Assembly: GCF_002355215.1 (NCBI RefSeq)
Contig: NZ_AP014612.1
Coordinates: forward strand, 1,116,001 to 1,180,000
Reading direction: 5' to 3'
Length of the DNA: 64,000 bases
Source of the DNA: Streptococcus troglodytae
GTDB taxonomy: Bacteria > Bacillota > Bacilli > Lactobacillales > Streptococcaceae
This document shows positions 9,482-22,430 of this stretch, piece by piece (the first letter of the stretch is position 1; each line of letters opens with the position of its first letter). Below the pieces are notes generated by a model. It did not search any database. It saw nothing but the letters and a program-made list of their open reading frames with translations, and was not told the DNA's origin. The position numbers and the translations under genes are program-made.

Positions 9482-11026
9482 TTAACAACTAAACCAATTA
9501 ATCTTGTTGTAATTTTTCTTTTGTAAAGTTGAGCGTGTTACTCGTCTTGATTGTTTTAAAGTTTCTTTAAAATCGGCTTTAATATCAACAAGACAATCCG
9601 TCTGATACATATAAGTTGCACATTCAAAATGATGATAAAGACTGCGATAATCTAAGTTTATTGTCCCTACTACTGCTTTTATATCATCAGCTATAAAAAC
9701 TTTAGCATGTACAAATCCTGGCGTAAATTCATAAATCTTAACTCCCGCATCAAGAAGAGCAGGAAAATAGCGCTTAGCTAAGGCAAAGGGAACTTTTTTA
9801 TCAGGAATACCTGGCATAATAATTTTAACATCAACACCACGTTCAGCAGCAAATTGTAAAGCATGCTCCATTTCACTATCTAAAATTAAATAAGGCGTCA
9901 TAATATAAACATAATCCCTCGCTTGATTGAGGATATCAATGTAAACATTTTCACCTACTTTTTCATGGTCAAGCGGTGAATCACTATAGGGAATGACATA
10001 ACCATTAGCAACAATCTCATGAAAATTTTGGGTTAAATAAGGTGCAAATTCATAATCTTTATTGGTAGTAGACCACATTTGTAAAAACATTAAAGTAAAA
10101 GAAGTGACGCCTTCACCTTCCAGCATAACAGCAGTGTCTTTCCAATAACCAAATCGTTCAATTTGATTGATATATTCATCCGCAAGATTAATCCCCCCAT
10201 TAAAAGCGACCTTATTATCAATAACTAAAATTTTACGATGATCTCGGTAATTGTAATAGGTAGACACAAATGGAGTTATGGGTGAAAAAACCTTGGCTTT
10301 TATACCAATTTTTTCCAGTCTTTTAGCATAGTCAAAAGAAAGCGTTGATAATTCCAACATGCCATCATACATCACCCTAACTTCTACCCCTTCTTGAACT
10401 TTTTGTTCCAAAATAGAAAGAATTTCACCCCACATCAACCCTTCAGCTATAATGAAATATTCTAAAAAAATGAATTTTTCAGCTTTTAGCAACTGTTTTT
10501 TCATCTCATCAAATTTAGATTGTCCATTCGGAAAGTACGTGACTTTGGTGTTTTTGTAAACAGGAAATCCTCCGCTTCTATGGAGGTATTGGGCTAAATT
10601 ATAAGTTCTAGCGTGACTTTCTTTTAGTTTATACAAAATACGCTGATCATACTGAAAATAAGGTTTAATAGCTTGTGTTGATTTTTTGATAAGCGATTTC
10701 AACTCACGATAACCCCAATCTTGCTTTGTATAGATTAAAAAAAGTGTTCCTAAAATAGGAAAAGGCAAAATGACCAAAAGCCAAGTAATAATCGAAAGCG
10801 TATCCATCTGACTATTCACAAGATACAGAACAGCTCCTATCATTAAGACAATTCCTAAAATTTCAAGATGAAGTCTATAGTGATTAAACCAGAGAAAAGT
10901 TGATAACAAAAGAAAAACTTGAACAAGAAGCAGAATAACAATAATCGTGGCACGACTAAATATCCCTCTTAAAATACCTCTTTTACTTTTCTTCAGTAAT
11001 CTTTTGACCGTATTGTTATTGCTAAT
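9482..11026 (-). CDS. cls: cardiolipin synthase
   Basis: A membrane phospholipase D-type enzyme that joins phosphatidylglycerol molecules into cardiolipin. Two HKD active-site motifs are visible: HRKILVIDNKVAFNGGIN near residue 260 and HAKVFIADDIKAVVGTIN near residue 445. N-terminal hydrophobic segments anchor it. The frame stays open upstream of the TTG at 10909 through a basic and then hydrophobic stretch to a stop just before AGGAGG at 11035-11040. The only codon suitably spaced from that site is ATT at 11024-11026, which would give 514 aa, close to family length. The start is therefore uncertain: ATT, or TTG at 10909 giving 475 aa. Confidence 0.88.
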   Translation of the reverse strand: MSNNNTVKRLLKKSKRGILRGIFSRATIIVILLLVQVFLLLSTFLWFNHYRLHLEILGIVLMIGAVLYLVNSQMDTLSIITWLLVILPFPILGTLFLIYTKQDWGYRELKSLIKKSTQAIKPYFQYDQRILYKLKESHARTYNLAQYLHRSGGFPVYKNTKVTYFPNGQSKFDEMKKQLLKAEKFIFLEYFIIAEGLMWGEILSILEQKVQEGVEVRVMYDGMLELSTLSFDYAKRLEKIGIKAKVFSPITPFVSTYYNYRDHRKILVIDNKVAFNGGINLADEYINQIERFGYWKDTAVMLEGEGVTSFTLMFLQMWSTTNKDYEFAPYLTQNFHEIVANGYVIPYSDSPLDHEKVGENVYIDILNQARDYVYIMTPYLILDSEMEHALQFAAERGVDVKIIMPGIPDKKVPFALAKRYFPALLDAGVKIYEFTPGFVHAKVFIADDIKAVVGTINLDYRSLYHHFECATYMYQTDCLVDIKADFKETLKQSRRVTRSTLQKKNYNKINWFSC

Positions 11027-11097
11027 GGTTTTGTCCTCCTAAAACAGATATCAAAGGTTATTATAACATAAATAACCGGTCATTTTTTAAAAGCAAT

Positions 11098-11143
11098 AAA
11101 AAACGAGGCAGGATAATCAGCTTTGATCCAACCTCGGTTTTAT
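11098..11143 (-). terminator. intrinsic terminator after wapA
   Basis: A minus-strand hairpin with CGAGG pairing CCTCG, extended by GGAT with ATCC, followed by a T run, just after the wapA stop. Confidence 0.75.
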
Positions 11144-11158
11144 TAACATAATCAATTG

Positions 11159-12517
11159 TTAACGACGTGTTCTATAGAAATAGACACCTGCCACAGCAAC
11201 GATTACAAGACCTACAGTAGTTAACAAAAGCCCTGCTTGTTCACCTGTTGATGGTAAAACAAATTTTGCTTTTTGCTTGGTTACTTGCTTTGAAGTTGTT
11301 GTAATGTTTGTTGTTGTCGGAACATTCGTTTGAGAAACTGTCGCTTTTGTCTGTGTTGTTGAAGTTCCCGTCGTACTAGTAGCTGTTTCTGTAGTAGTTG
11401 AATTATTATTTGTTGTGCTTGTTTCTGTTGTTGCTTCGCTAGTTGTCGTTTCAGAAGATGACGAAGTTGTTGTTTCAGTAACAGTTGTTGTTTCCGCTTG
11501 TCTCTTTACTCTAGAACTAGCCCTACCATATGCGAATTCAATACGAGCGTAGCCTGTTTGATTGGAATAATTAATATTATTTCCTGAAATAGCAATAGTG
11601 TTGCTGACATCTTTACCAGCAGATTGAGCAGAAGTTAAACGAGTAGTATAAGAGATAAAGATAGCATTGTTACTGGATCCTGGAATTGTATAGGTAAATC
11701 CTGTTGTTAGACCTGAATCATTCGTTTGATAAGCAACATTTTTTGAAAAATCCTCAGCATAAGGTCGCGAAGCAGCTTCGTCTAAATTGTCAACATCATC
11801 ACCAGCAACATACTGTAAACGTGCAGCAACCAAAGACTCTTTTACAATTTCTTGATCTTCTCCGACAACATCAGTCAAAGTCAAATTATCAATAGCACCT
11901 TGTTTGTTATTAATGAGAACTTTCCAGTGAATTAAACCAGGATTACTTTTATCCTGATAACCCACTTTGTTAACGTCTGGACTTATTGGCGTAATATCTT
12001 TATCTTTAACATAAGTGCTATAAGCAACATTATTATAATTAAAGTTTACAACACCAGGAATAGAAATATTGTTATGATTCAATTGCGCATTAAAATTTAG
12101 TGTCATAGCCTTATCATTAGGCAGTTTTTCAAAAATATCAGTAAAAGTAACCGTCACTTCTCCTGTATTAGGATCAGTTGTTGCTTTACCAGCTAATTGC
12201 CCATTGGTATGCATAACATCGAAAGTAAGAGCAGTCGTAAATTGTAATTGCTCTGGCAATTTAATGGTTAAAGTATCTCCAGCCTTAATACTGACTTCAT
12301 CTGGGAAAGTAATAGAATTACTGAAAGAAAGTGGTTCCCAATAGTTAACAGCATTAGATGGATCATTAGAAAGTGCTTTACCATCTGATTTTGTGATAGA
12401 AGCCGTATTTGTATAATTTGTGACTTGGTCAGCTTTTACAATCTTCGTTGCCCAAAAAGCTCCCAATAAAATAGTAAGGACTGAAACCAAGCTTAATAGT
12501 TTACGTTTCATTTTCAT
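11159..12517 (-). CDS. wapA: cell-wall-anchored antigen A (WapA)
   Basis: A 452-aa surface protein with three readable parts. The first is an N-terminal signal peptide (about residues 1-29, hydrophobic, ending near KADQ). The second is a folded domain of about 300 residues resembling collagen-binding adhesin modules. The third is a Ser/Thr-rich wall-spanning region (about 340-415). The sorting signal LPSTGEQAG, a hydrophobic stretch and the tail RTRR mark it as a sortase substrate. Domain order and length match WapA (antigen III) of S. mutans, a surface antigen studied for adhesion and biofilm structure. It is transcribed away from the helix-turn-helix gene at 12866. Confidence 0.93.
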   Translation of the reverse strand: MKMKRKLLSLVSVLTILLGAFWATKIVKADQVTNYTNTASITKSDGKALSNDPSNAVNYWEPLSFSNSITFPDEVSIKAGDTLTIKLPEQLQFTTALTFDVMHTNGQLAGKATTDPNTGEVTVTFTDIFEKLPNDKAMTLNFNAQLNHNNISIPGVVNFNYNNVAYSTYVKDKDITPISPDVNKVGYQDKSNPGLIHWKVLINNKQGAIDNLTLTDVVGEDQEIVKESLVAARLQYVAGDDVDNLDEAASRPYAEDFSKNVAYQTNDSGLTTGFTYTIPGSSNNAIFISYTTRLTSAQSAGKDVSNTIAISGNNINYSNQTGYARIEFAYGRASSRVKRQAETTTVTETTTSSSSETTTSEATTETSTTNNNSTTTETATSTTGTSTTQTKATVSQTNVPTTTNITTTSKQVTKQKAKFVLPSTGEQAGLLLTTVGLVIVAVAGVYFYRTRR

Positions 12518-12865
12518 AATAGAATTTTCTCCTTAGTTAATCTGTAGAATATTTTGAATTATTATATCTACATCATACATTTTAACATAAAAATGCTGTT
12601 TTTAACAAGAAGTCTTCAATTGTTATTATTTTGTTATTTTAATGTTCTTATAATCTTTCACTTATCTTTGTATCATAAAATTTTGTTTTGAAGATTTTGT
12701 GCACAATGATTTCGTGTTAATACTCAATAACTATGCCAAACAACACCGTGTTTTTTTGAATATAAAATAATTGACTAATTATTGTTATTTTATATATTAA
12801 ATTAATTGACTATACTTAAATAATTATTTATAATAATATATAAAATAATTGACTGGAGTAAGCTT
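12518..12865. repeat. divergent intergenic region with 17-base direct repeats
   Basis: A very AT-rich region of about 350 bases between divergent wapA and a helix-turn-helix gene. The 17-mer ATATAAAATAATTGACT occurs exactly at 12760-12776 and 12838-12854, and a partial copy containing AATTGACT lies at about 12800-12812. The spacing and the adjacent regulator suggest operator sites; this is inference. Confidence 0.55.
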
Positions 12866-13380
12866 ATGCCAAAAAGAATTCAATATTCAAACCAAAATTT
12901 AAAATATTACAAGCAAATCTCTCATCTCTTCGAAATATAGCTAATTGGACAGCTGAAGAGTTAGGCGCTAAAATCGGTGTTACCAAACAAACCATTAGTA
13001 ATCTTGAAAATTCTAATGGACAAACAAATAATTTAAATTCCACACAATATCTTGCTATTCGTTCTGTCATTGATCATGAAATCACTATCACTGATAATCC
13101 TGTTTTAAAAAAAGCAATGGACTACTTATTCAACCAAGAACAAGACAATATAGATTCAAACATAAAGTTAAAATTGGCTAAAGACATAAAAATCGCACAA
13201 CTTGGAGCCGCATCAAAAGCTGCATATACTTCTCAGATAACAAACAGTGAACAGACAAATCTAGAGAGAAAAACAATGGCTGTTTTCGCTTTGCTTCCTT
13301 TAACTGCGTCTATTTTAGGTTCTACTACTTCCACTTATAAGACCTTTTCCTTTTTTGATGATGTGATTCCTCCTTGCTAA
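12866..13380 (+). CDS. Xre-type helix-turn-helix regulator, one frameshift
   Basis: After repair, a 171-aa protein with an N-terminal Xre helix-turn-helix: WTAEELGAKIGVTKQTISNLE near residues 27-47 is a clear recognition-helix pattern. A charged linker follows, then a modestly hydrophobic stretch (MAVFALLPLTASILG) near the C-terminus that could be membrane-associated. The ATG at 12866 follows GGAG. The frame breaks at A run 12871-12875, where one extra A links the start to the helix-turn-helix frame. It is divergent from wapA, and exact repeats sit just upstream, so regulation of itself or wapA is plausible but not shown. Confidence 0.7.
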
Positions 13381-13518
13381 AATAGATTTTTTACTGCTAA
13401 CAAAAAAGTTTAGAGACTATTGAAATACATCTTCTAATTAGATTTCTTGTCTAATTTTTGAGGTGTAATTCACTGTTACTCTAAACTTTCTACTTTTTTT
13501 AATTTTTAATCAACATCA

Positions 13519-14974
<1,456 letters not shown>

Positions 14975-15093
14975 TCACTATTGATAATACTATTATAAAA
15001 CTTTTAGCAGGAAAAAAACTGCTACTATCTTGTGAAAAATTGATACTATCCTTTGATATAAAAAAATCCTCCTTCATAAAAGGAGAATCATAT

Positions 15094-15543
15094 TTAAAGA
15101 TAAATAAAAGTCATTTTTGATTGAGGCTGTATAAGACGCCAATTAAGAATATTGGGGCTGGGCATTTCACTCACAATAAAACTGCCATCACTATTAAGAT
15201 ACTCTACAAAAGCAAGATGACTAGAAGACTCTGCATCAGATAGACGAGAAGGTAGGCAGGCTATAGCTCCAACTTTTGCCTGATTACCCGTTGTATAACC
15301 TTTCTGAACTGCTTCTTCTCTCCATTTGCCAGCATTTTCACCTAAGTGAGAACTAATTTCCTTACCTAACTGAGCTGTTCTATTATAAATATACCAAAAA
15401 GCACTTCCATAGCTATAATCATTACCATCATAGCCAAATTTCACGGTTTGATCGTTTGGTAAATTGTAAGTTAACCTAGCTTCTTGAGCACTATTTAATT
15501 TAACATTATAAAAACCCGTTAAAATAATATCTTTTTCTTCCAT
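15094..15543 (-). CDS. CHAP-like domain protein lacking the catalytic cysteine
   Basis: A 149-aa protein whose core resembles the CHAP amidase/endopeptidase fold: YGSAFWYIYNR near residue 46, NAGKWREEA near residue 70, and SHLAFVEYLNSDGSFIVSEM near residue 107 with the expected histidine. In active enzymes the first motif reads YGxCTWY; here the cysteine position is alanine (YGSAFWY), so it is unlikely to be a normal cysteine hydrolase. No signal peptide is seen; the frame extends upstream without a methionine. It lies between bglA and divergent bglC. Confidence 0.65.
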   Translation of the reverse strand: MEEKDIILTGFYNVKLNSAQEARLTYNLPNDQTVKFGYDGNDYSYGSAFWYIYNRTAQLGKEISSHLGENAGKWREEAVQKGYTTGNQAKVGAIACLPSRLSDAESSSHLAFVEYLNSDGSFIVSEMPSPNILNWRLIQPQSKMTFIYL

Positions 15544-15789
15544 TTCCCCATCCTTAATCTCTTTAAATCTCTTTTTTTGTTGTCTGCTAATCAGTCTTGT
15601 AAAGAACTACATATTTCTTATATCCTATACTTAAAATTATAATCATTATTATGACAAATGTCAATATTATATTTCATTTTAGTTACATAATGTTTCTGGG
15701 AAAATACAACGTCTTGAATTGATGTGTTCTTTTTATGAGTCTGATATGCTACAATAATACTATCTTCTGATAAAAAGAATGGGAGAAAA

Positions 15790-16692
15790 ATGAAAGCATT
15801 TTTAACAGATGAAAATTTCAAGCATGAGATTAACTTTGATAATGATTTGCTACCTTATAAAATTTATCAAACAACTATTGCTAATGGCTGTCCAGATACC
15901 CTTTTTCATTGGCATCCAGAAGTAGAAATTTCTTATATTTATGAAGGTACAGCTCAATATCACATTGATTATGATTATTTTAATAGTCAAACTGGTGATA
16001 TTATCCTTATCCGTCCTAATGGTATGCATTCTATTCACCCTATCGAAAATAAAATGCAAAAAGCTCAGACAATACTTTTCCATTTAGATTTGGTTGGCTA
16101 TTCTCTTTTGGATCAAATTAGTCTTTGTTATTTGCAGCCTTTGCAAAACTCTACTTTTAAATTTGTCCCTTGTATCAAGCCAGACATGTTAGGTTATCAG
16201 GACATCAAAAATTGTCTTTTTACTATTTTCGATATTTATCAGCGACAAGGACGCCATTTTGAACTCTTACTCAAAGCAAAATTACAAGAATTAATCTATC
16301 TCCTCTACTTTCATCAATACGTCCTGCGAAAGCATTCTGATGATATGTACCGCAAAAATGAGAAAATTCGTGAATTGATTGATTATATTCATCAGCATTA
16401 TCAAGAAAAATTGTCTATTATCTCTTTAGCTGATATTATCGGCTATAGCAAAACTCATTTTATGACCGTTTTTAAACAACATACCGGAACTTCCTGCACA
16501 GATTTTATTATTCAATTCCGACTGAGTAAAGCCTGTGATTTATTAGTCAATTCCATTAAGCCAATTCTCGAAGTTGCCTCCGAAGTTGGCTTTACTAACC
16601 TCTCTAATTTTAATCGCCAATTTAAACGTTATTATCAAATTACTCCAAGTCAATATCGTAAACAATTCAAAAAAGCACAAAAGGAGCGATAA
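15790..16692 (+). CDS. bglC: AraC-family transcriptional regulator of the bgl locus
   Basis: A 300-aa regulator with an N-terminal cupin-like sensor domain (FHWHPEVEISYIYEG near residue 39) and a C-terminal AraC double helix-turn-helix (about residues 195-295). The second half carries the family signature ASEVGFTNLSNFNRQFKRYY followed by TPSQYR. It sits between bglA and bglP, transcribed opposite to both, and matches the AraC-type regulator known in the S. mutans bgl region. An effector is not evident. Confidence 0.85.
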   Translation: MKAFLTDENFKHEINFDNDLLPYKIYQTTIANGCPDTLFHWHPEVEISYIYEGTAQYHIDYDYFNSQTGDIILIRPNGMHSIHPIENKMQKAQTILFHLDLVGYSLLDQISLCYLQPLQNSTFKFVPCIKPDMLGYQDIKNCLFTIFDIYQRQGRHFELLLKAKLQELIYLLYFHQYVLRKHSDDMYRKNEKIRELIDYIHQHYQEKLSIISLADIIGYSKTHFMTVFKQHTGTSCTDFIIQFRLSKACDLLVNSIKPILEVASEVGFTNLSNFNRQFKRYYQITPSQYRKQFKKAQKER

Positions 16693-17375
16693 ATATTCAC
16701 TCAATAAGAGCAAGAGCAACTCTATTGAGTATAAAAAATTCATCTGATAGTTTTGTTTGCTGCGAGATTTTTTAAGAGCTGCTTGTGAGGTGAGTCATTG
16801 ACAGAACTTAAAGTTAGTAAAGCAGGAAAATTCACTAAACCAATACAAATAAATCAATATTGTATTTTAAGTCATAAAAACTAGTCTCTATACCCTATTT
16901 TCTGGTGTAGAGATTTTTTAATACTTCTGTTGAATAGTTTGTATTAGTGCTTGGAGAGAGTGATACTTGTTAGGTTGTTCACAGTATTTATGTTTCATCT
17001 CATTGTTCTTTTCGGCAGATCTTTAGATGGGAAATTGAGTCAAAAACAGGACTATTTGGTAAACCAAATCCTGAGCCCTGACTTCATAGAGTTTTGTCCA
17101 TAACACTGAATATTATTAACAAAAGTTCAGAAATAGTTTTGATACCATTGACAGGACATTTTTTATTTGGTGCAACATATCAAATTCTTCCTTAATACTA
17201 GTTTAGCATAAGAAAAAGAAACCCAAGTACTCTAAAAATGAGTCATTGAATTTCTTAACTTAGTGACATTGAGATATTCATTAGGTCTTCTTTTTTAAAA
17301 ACGTTTAGTTCACTTCTTTTAACCATTAATTAATCAAAGAACTATATAATTAAAGAGAACCTTTTAGTTTGGGCT
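16693..17375. other. gene-free region between bglC and bglP, possible gene remnant
   Basis: About 680 bases with no intact gene. Hairpins at 16699-16730 and 16884-16919 (the latter followed by a T run, plus strand) can end bglC transcription. On the minus strand, short open stretches near 16925-17040 and 17080-17180 read like broken coding sequence. I recall bglB fragments annotated at this place in S. mutans; I could not confirm a family from these pieces. Confidence 0.45.
16884..16919 (+). terminator. intrinsic terminator downstream of bglC
   Basis: Plus-strand stem TCTCTATACC with GGTGTAGAGA, then a T run, about 190 bases beyond the bglC stop. Confidence 0.65.
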
Positions 17376-19345
<1,970 letters not shown>

Positions 19346-19370
19346 TTATCCTTATGAGGCGTAAAAACAG

Positions 19371-19468
19371 AAAAAACCTAAACAAATACCAAATAAATAC
19401 AACAAAACACTTGTTTGCAATCTATTTCGTATTCATCTAGGTTTTGCCTGCATGACCAGTAACAATCC
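19371..19468 (-). promoter_or_regulatory. RAT antiterminator site and overlapping terminator before bglP
   Basis: The minus strand reads GGATTGTTACTGGTCATGCA followed by GGCAAAACC, a close match to the ribonucleic antiterminator bound by BglG/LicT proteins (19440-19468). Its last bases form the left arm of a long stem (AAACCTA near 19444, TAGGTTT near 19374) that ends in T residues. Binding of the regulator to the RAT should prevent the terminator from forming and allow bglP expression. Confidence 0.85.
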
Positions 19469-19621
19469 TTACAAAATTATTATAGCAGATTATTTAACTT
19501 TTGCAAACGCTTTTTTATAAAAATTAAAAGACAATTAAGAACCTCCTTATAAACTGAAGCGCAGAGTAAATGTAAGTTCACATTTAGAGGAGATAAAACT
19601 TTTCATGATCTAGGCAAAAGA

Positions 19622-19652
19622 AAAAAGACAAACCTCAAGTAAGTTTGTCTTC
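19622..19652 (-). terminator. intrinsic terminator after bglG
   Basis: Minus-strand stem AGACAAACTT with AGGTTTGTCT, then a T run, between the bglG stop and the RAT element. bglG and bglP can therefore be separate transcripts. Confidence 0.75.
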
Positions 19653-19668
19653 AATCTGAAACTAATCT

Positions 19669-20511
19669 TTATTGACTAGTCTCTAGACGTTGAATATGGA
19701 TGGTCAGGTAAACCTGTTCATCTCTACTCATAGCAAAATTATAAGCGGATTCTACATAAGATTTAATTTTTTCTGTGCAAGCAAAGGCATGGGGATAATT
19801 TTCTTTTACCTGTTCATAGAGGAAAGCGTCATTTTTCCCTTGAACAAGACCATTAGCTACGCGTTGAGCAAAGTATTGAACATGGGTGATAAACCGATTA
19901 TAACTGATTGATTCTTCATCTCTAACCTCTCCAAAATGCAAACGAACAATTTCTAAAATATCACTAACAATTTTAGAAATAAGGCGATTCTTTTCTAACA
20001 GACCACCATCTTTTTGTGCATTAATAAAATGCAAGGCAATGGAAGCCGCTTCATCATCTGCCAATTGAAGCTTCATTTTTTCTTTGACCAACTCAATCGT
20101 ATCTTTTCCTAATTGGAACTCCTCAGGATAAAATTTTCTGACTTCCCAAGCAAGAGGATTTTGCAAGGTAAGACCTTCTCTGGTTCTTTGGATAGTATAA
20201 TGAAGGTGGTCAGCCAAGGCAATATAAAGGGAAATGTCAAAAGTTTGTCCTAACTTTTCTTGCCCTTGATGAATAATTTCAAGAACCAGATCAATTTCTT
20301 CGCTATCAAGATCAACATAAACACGCGATAATTCTCCGACCATGTCTGTATCCGTATTTTGTAAAATAAATCGTTTTTCAATTAAATCTTGGTTGACCTC
20401 ATCACCGGGCTTTTTTTGAAAACCTAGCCCCTTCCCCATAACGATAATCTCTTCATTGTTGATACCAAGTACCTGAACGACATTGTTATTAAACACTTTT
20501 TCAATTTTCAT
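19669..20511 (-). CDS. bglG: BglG/LicT-family transcriptional antiterminator
   Basis: A 280-aa RNA-binding regulator. An N-terminal RNA-binding domain (about 1-55, NNNVVQVLGINNEEIIVMGK) is followed by two PTS regulation domains, with histidines in ADHLHYTIQR near residue 105 and ALHFINAQ near residue 163. In this family, phosphorylation by the PTS sets dimerisation and so RNA binding. The target site lies 200 bases downstream before bglP. The size is standard. Confidence 0.92.
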   Translation of the reverse strand: MKIEKVFNNNVVQVLGINNEEIIVMGKGLGFQKKPGDEVNQDLIEKRFILQNTDTDMVGELSRVYVDLDSEEIDLVLEIIHQGQEKLGQTFDISLYIALADHLHYTIQRTREGLTLQNPLAWEVRKFYPEEFQLGKDTIELVKEKMKLQLADDEAASIALHFINAQKDGGLLEKNRLISKIVSDILEIVRLHFGEVRDEESISYNRFITHVQYFAQRVANGLVQGKNDAFLYEQVKENYPHAFACTEKIKSYVESAYNFAMSRDEQVYLTIHIQRLETSQ

Positions 20512-20588
20512 AGAACTTTCCTTAGTAAAACAAATGACATCCTTTTTCTATCCTATCAAATAAAAACTTAAAAATATCTTAGAAATCT

Positions 20589-21661
20589 TTATTTACGATA
20601 CATTTTAAATTGCAAATAAAGGTCATTATAAATGCCCAGCCACTTCTTGCCAAGATTATCATAGACTTCTAAATGACTTATTGTTTCCTCGCTTGGATAA
20701 AAAGATTTGTTATTTTTATATCAGCCGGCAGTAAATCTTTCGCCTTAGCATTTGGCGTTGCGTAGCCAATATATCCAGCATTTTGAGCCGCATTTTCTGG
20801 CTTTAGCATAAAATTAATAAAGGCATAGGCAGAGTTTTTGTGTTTGACTGTTTTAGGAATAACTAGATTATCAAACCAAAGATTGGAGCCTTCACTAGGA
20901 ACGAGGTAACGAAGATCTTTATTGGCATCCAGCATTTCACTAGCTTCTCCTGAAAATGTCACACCAAGGGCCGCATCTCCTCGAATGAGATACCCCTTCA
21001 TCTCATCACCAACGATGGCCTTAATATTGGGTGTCAACTGATTGAGCTTCCTTTTAGCTTGTTCCAACTCTGTCCTATTTTTAGTATTGAGACTATAAGT
21101 AAGACTATTGAGACTAAAACCAAGTACCTCGCGCGCACCATCGACAAGCATAATCTTATTGGTATATGCTTTATTCCAAAGGTCATTCCAATGCTGAGGC
21201 ACTTTAGTTAGCATTTTGCTATTGTAAACGATACCTACTGTTCCCCAAAAATAAGGAATAGAATAGGTGTTGTCTTTATCAAAACTCTTACCAAGAAATT
21301 GCTGATCAAGATTAGCTAATCCCTTAATTTTTGATTTATCAAGTTTAACCAAAAGATGCTCTGCCTTCATTTTGCTAATCATGTAATCGCTAGGAACAGC
21401 AATATCATAAGTTGTCCCACCTTGCTTGATTTTGGTATACATGGCTTCGTTAGAATCAAAGGTTTCATATTGAACCTGAATGCCTGTTTCTTTGGTAAAT
21501 TTTGTCAGAAGTTCGGGATCAATATAATTCCCCCAGTTATAAATAACCAGCTTATCAGAAGCTCCTTCCCCTTCTATCTGTTGATTCATATAGAAACTTA
21601 AGCCAGTCAAAAGCAGGATAATAAGGAGAACACTTCCTATAAAGGAATAAAGTTTACGCAT
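20589..21661 (-). CDS. potD: spermidine/putrescine-binding protein, one frameshift
   Basis: The substrate-binding component of a polyamine ABC importer. The 357-aa product has an N-terminal hydrophobic segment (about 5-22) and then the mature start KLVIYNWGNYIDPELL, typical of PotD. The frame breaks at T run 20713-20717; one more base extends the protein through YPSEETISHLEVYDNLGKKW to the stop at 20589. The ATG at 21661 overlaps the end of potC. The hydrophobic start contains no lipobox cysteine, so it may stay anchored by an uncleaved segment. Confidence 0.92.
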
Positions 21662-22430
21662 GCTTTTCCTCCTTATCCTGCGAAATAAAATAGTAACCAA
21701 TGACAAGTAAGATACTAAATAAGAAAACAACCGTTGATAGCGCATTGATTTCTAAAGAAATTCCCTTACGAGCACGGGAATAAATTTCAACTGAAAGCGT
21801 TGAAAAGCCATTTCCAGTAACAAAGAAAGTTACCGCAAAATCATCTAAAGAATAAGTAAAAGCCATAAAATACCCAGCAATAATGCTAGGTGTCAAATAA
21901 GGCAGCAGCACTTCTTTTAACATTTGAAAGTAGCTGGCTCCTAAGTCATAAGCCGCATGAATCATATCATCATTCATTTCTTTTAATCTAGGAAGAACCA
22001 TTAGAACAACAATAGGAATGGAAAAGGCGATGTGACTAAGAAGAACGGAAAACATGCCCAATTTAAAGCCAATAAAGGTAAAGAGAATCAAGAAAGAAGC
22101 CCCAATCATCACATCAGGTGCTACCATAAGGACATTGTTAATAGACAAAATCGTATTTTGATACTTCTTTTTTGCTTGGTAAATTAAAATCGCACCAAAA
22201 GTCCCAATAGCGGTTGCCAACAAGGAGCTTAGAAATGCTAGAAGAAAGGTTTCAACAAGGATCAACATTAACCGCTGATCGTTAAACATCGTTGTATAAT
22301 GTTCTAAAGTCAAACCAGTAAAACGATTCATATCTCCTGCTTGATTAAAGGAATAAAAAATCAAATAAAAGATAGGAATATAAAGAATTAAAAAGACAAG
22401 CGTTAAATATAAATGCCCTATTTTCTTCAT
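21654..22430 (-). CDS. potC: spermidine/putrescine ABC transporter permease
   Basis: A 258-aa inner-membrane permease with about six hydrophobic segments and the ABC permease cytoplasmic loop AAYDLGASYFQMLKEVLLP near residue 160, which contacts the ATPase. Typical PotC length. It overlaps potB at its start and potD at its end, so all are one transcript. Confidence 0.93.
   Translation of the reverse strand: MKKIGHLYLTLVFLILYIPIFYLIFYSFNQAGDMNRFTGLTLEHYTTMFNDQRLMLILVETFLLAFLSSLLATAIGTFGAILIYQAKKKYQNTILSINNVLMVAPDVMIGASFLILFTFIGFKLGMFSVLLSHIAFSIPIVVLMVLPRLKEMNDDMIHAAYDLGASYFQMLKEVLLPYLTPSIIAGYFMAFTYSLDDFAVTFFVTGNGFSTLSVEIYSRARKGISLEINALSTVVFLFSILLVIGYYFISQDKEEKHA

Noticed and set aside
12864-13070. 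Minus-strand reading frame over the helix-turn-helix gene
   Set aside because: It lies opposite a convincing plus-strand regulator and has no family features.
19622-19652. Stem after bglG as a second RAT site
   Set aside because: It is a simple hairpin with a T run and lacks the GGATTG...GGCAAAACC pattern.
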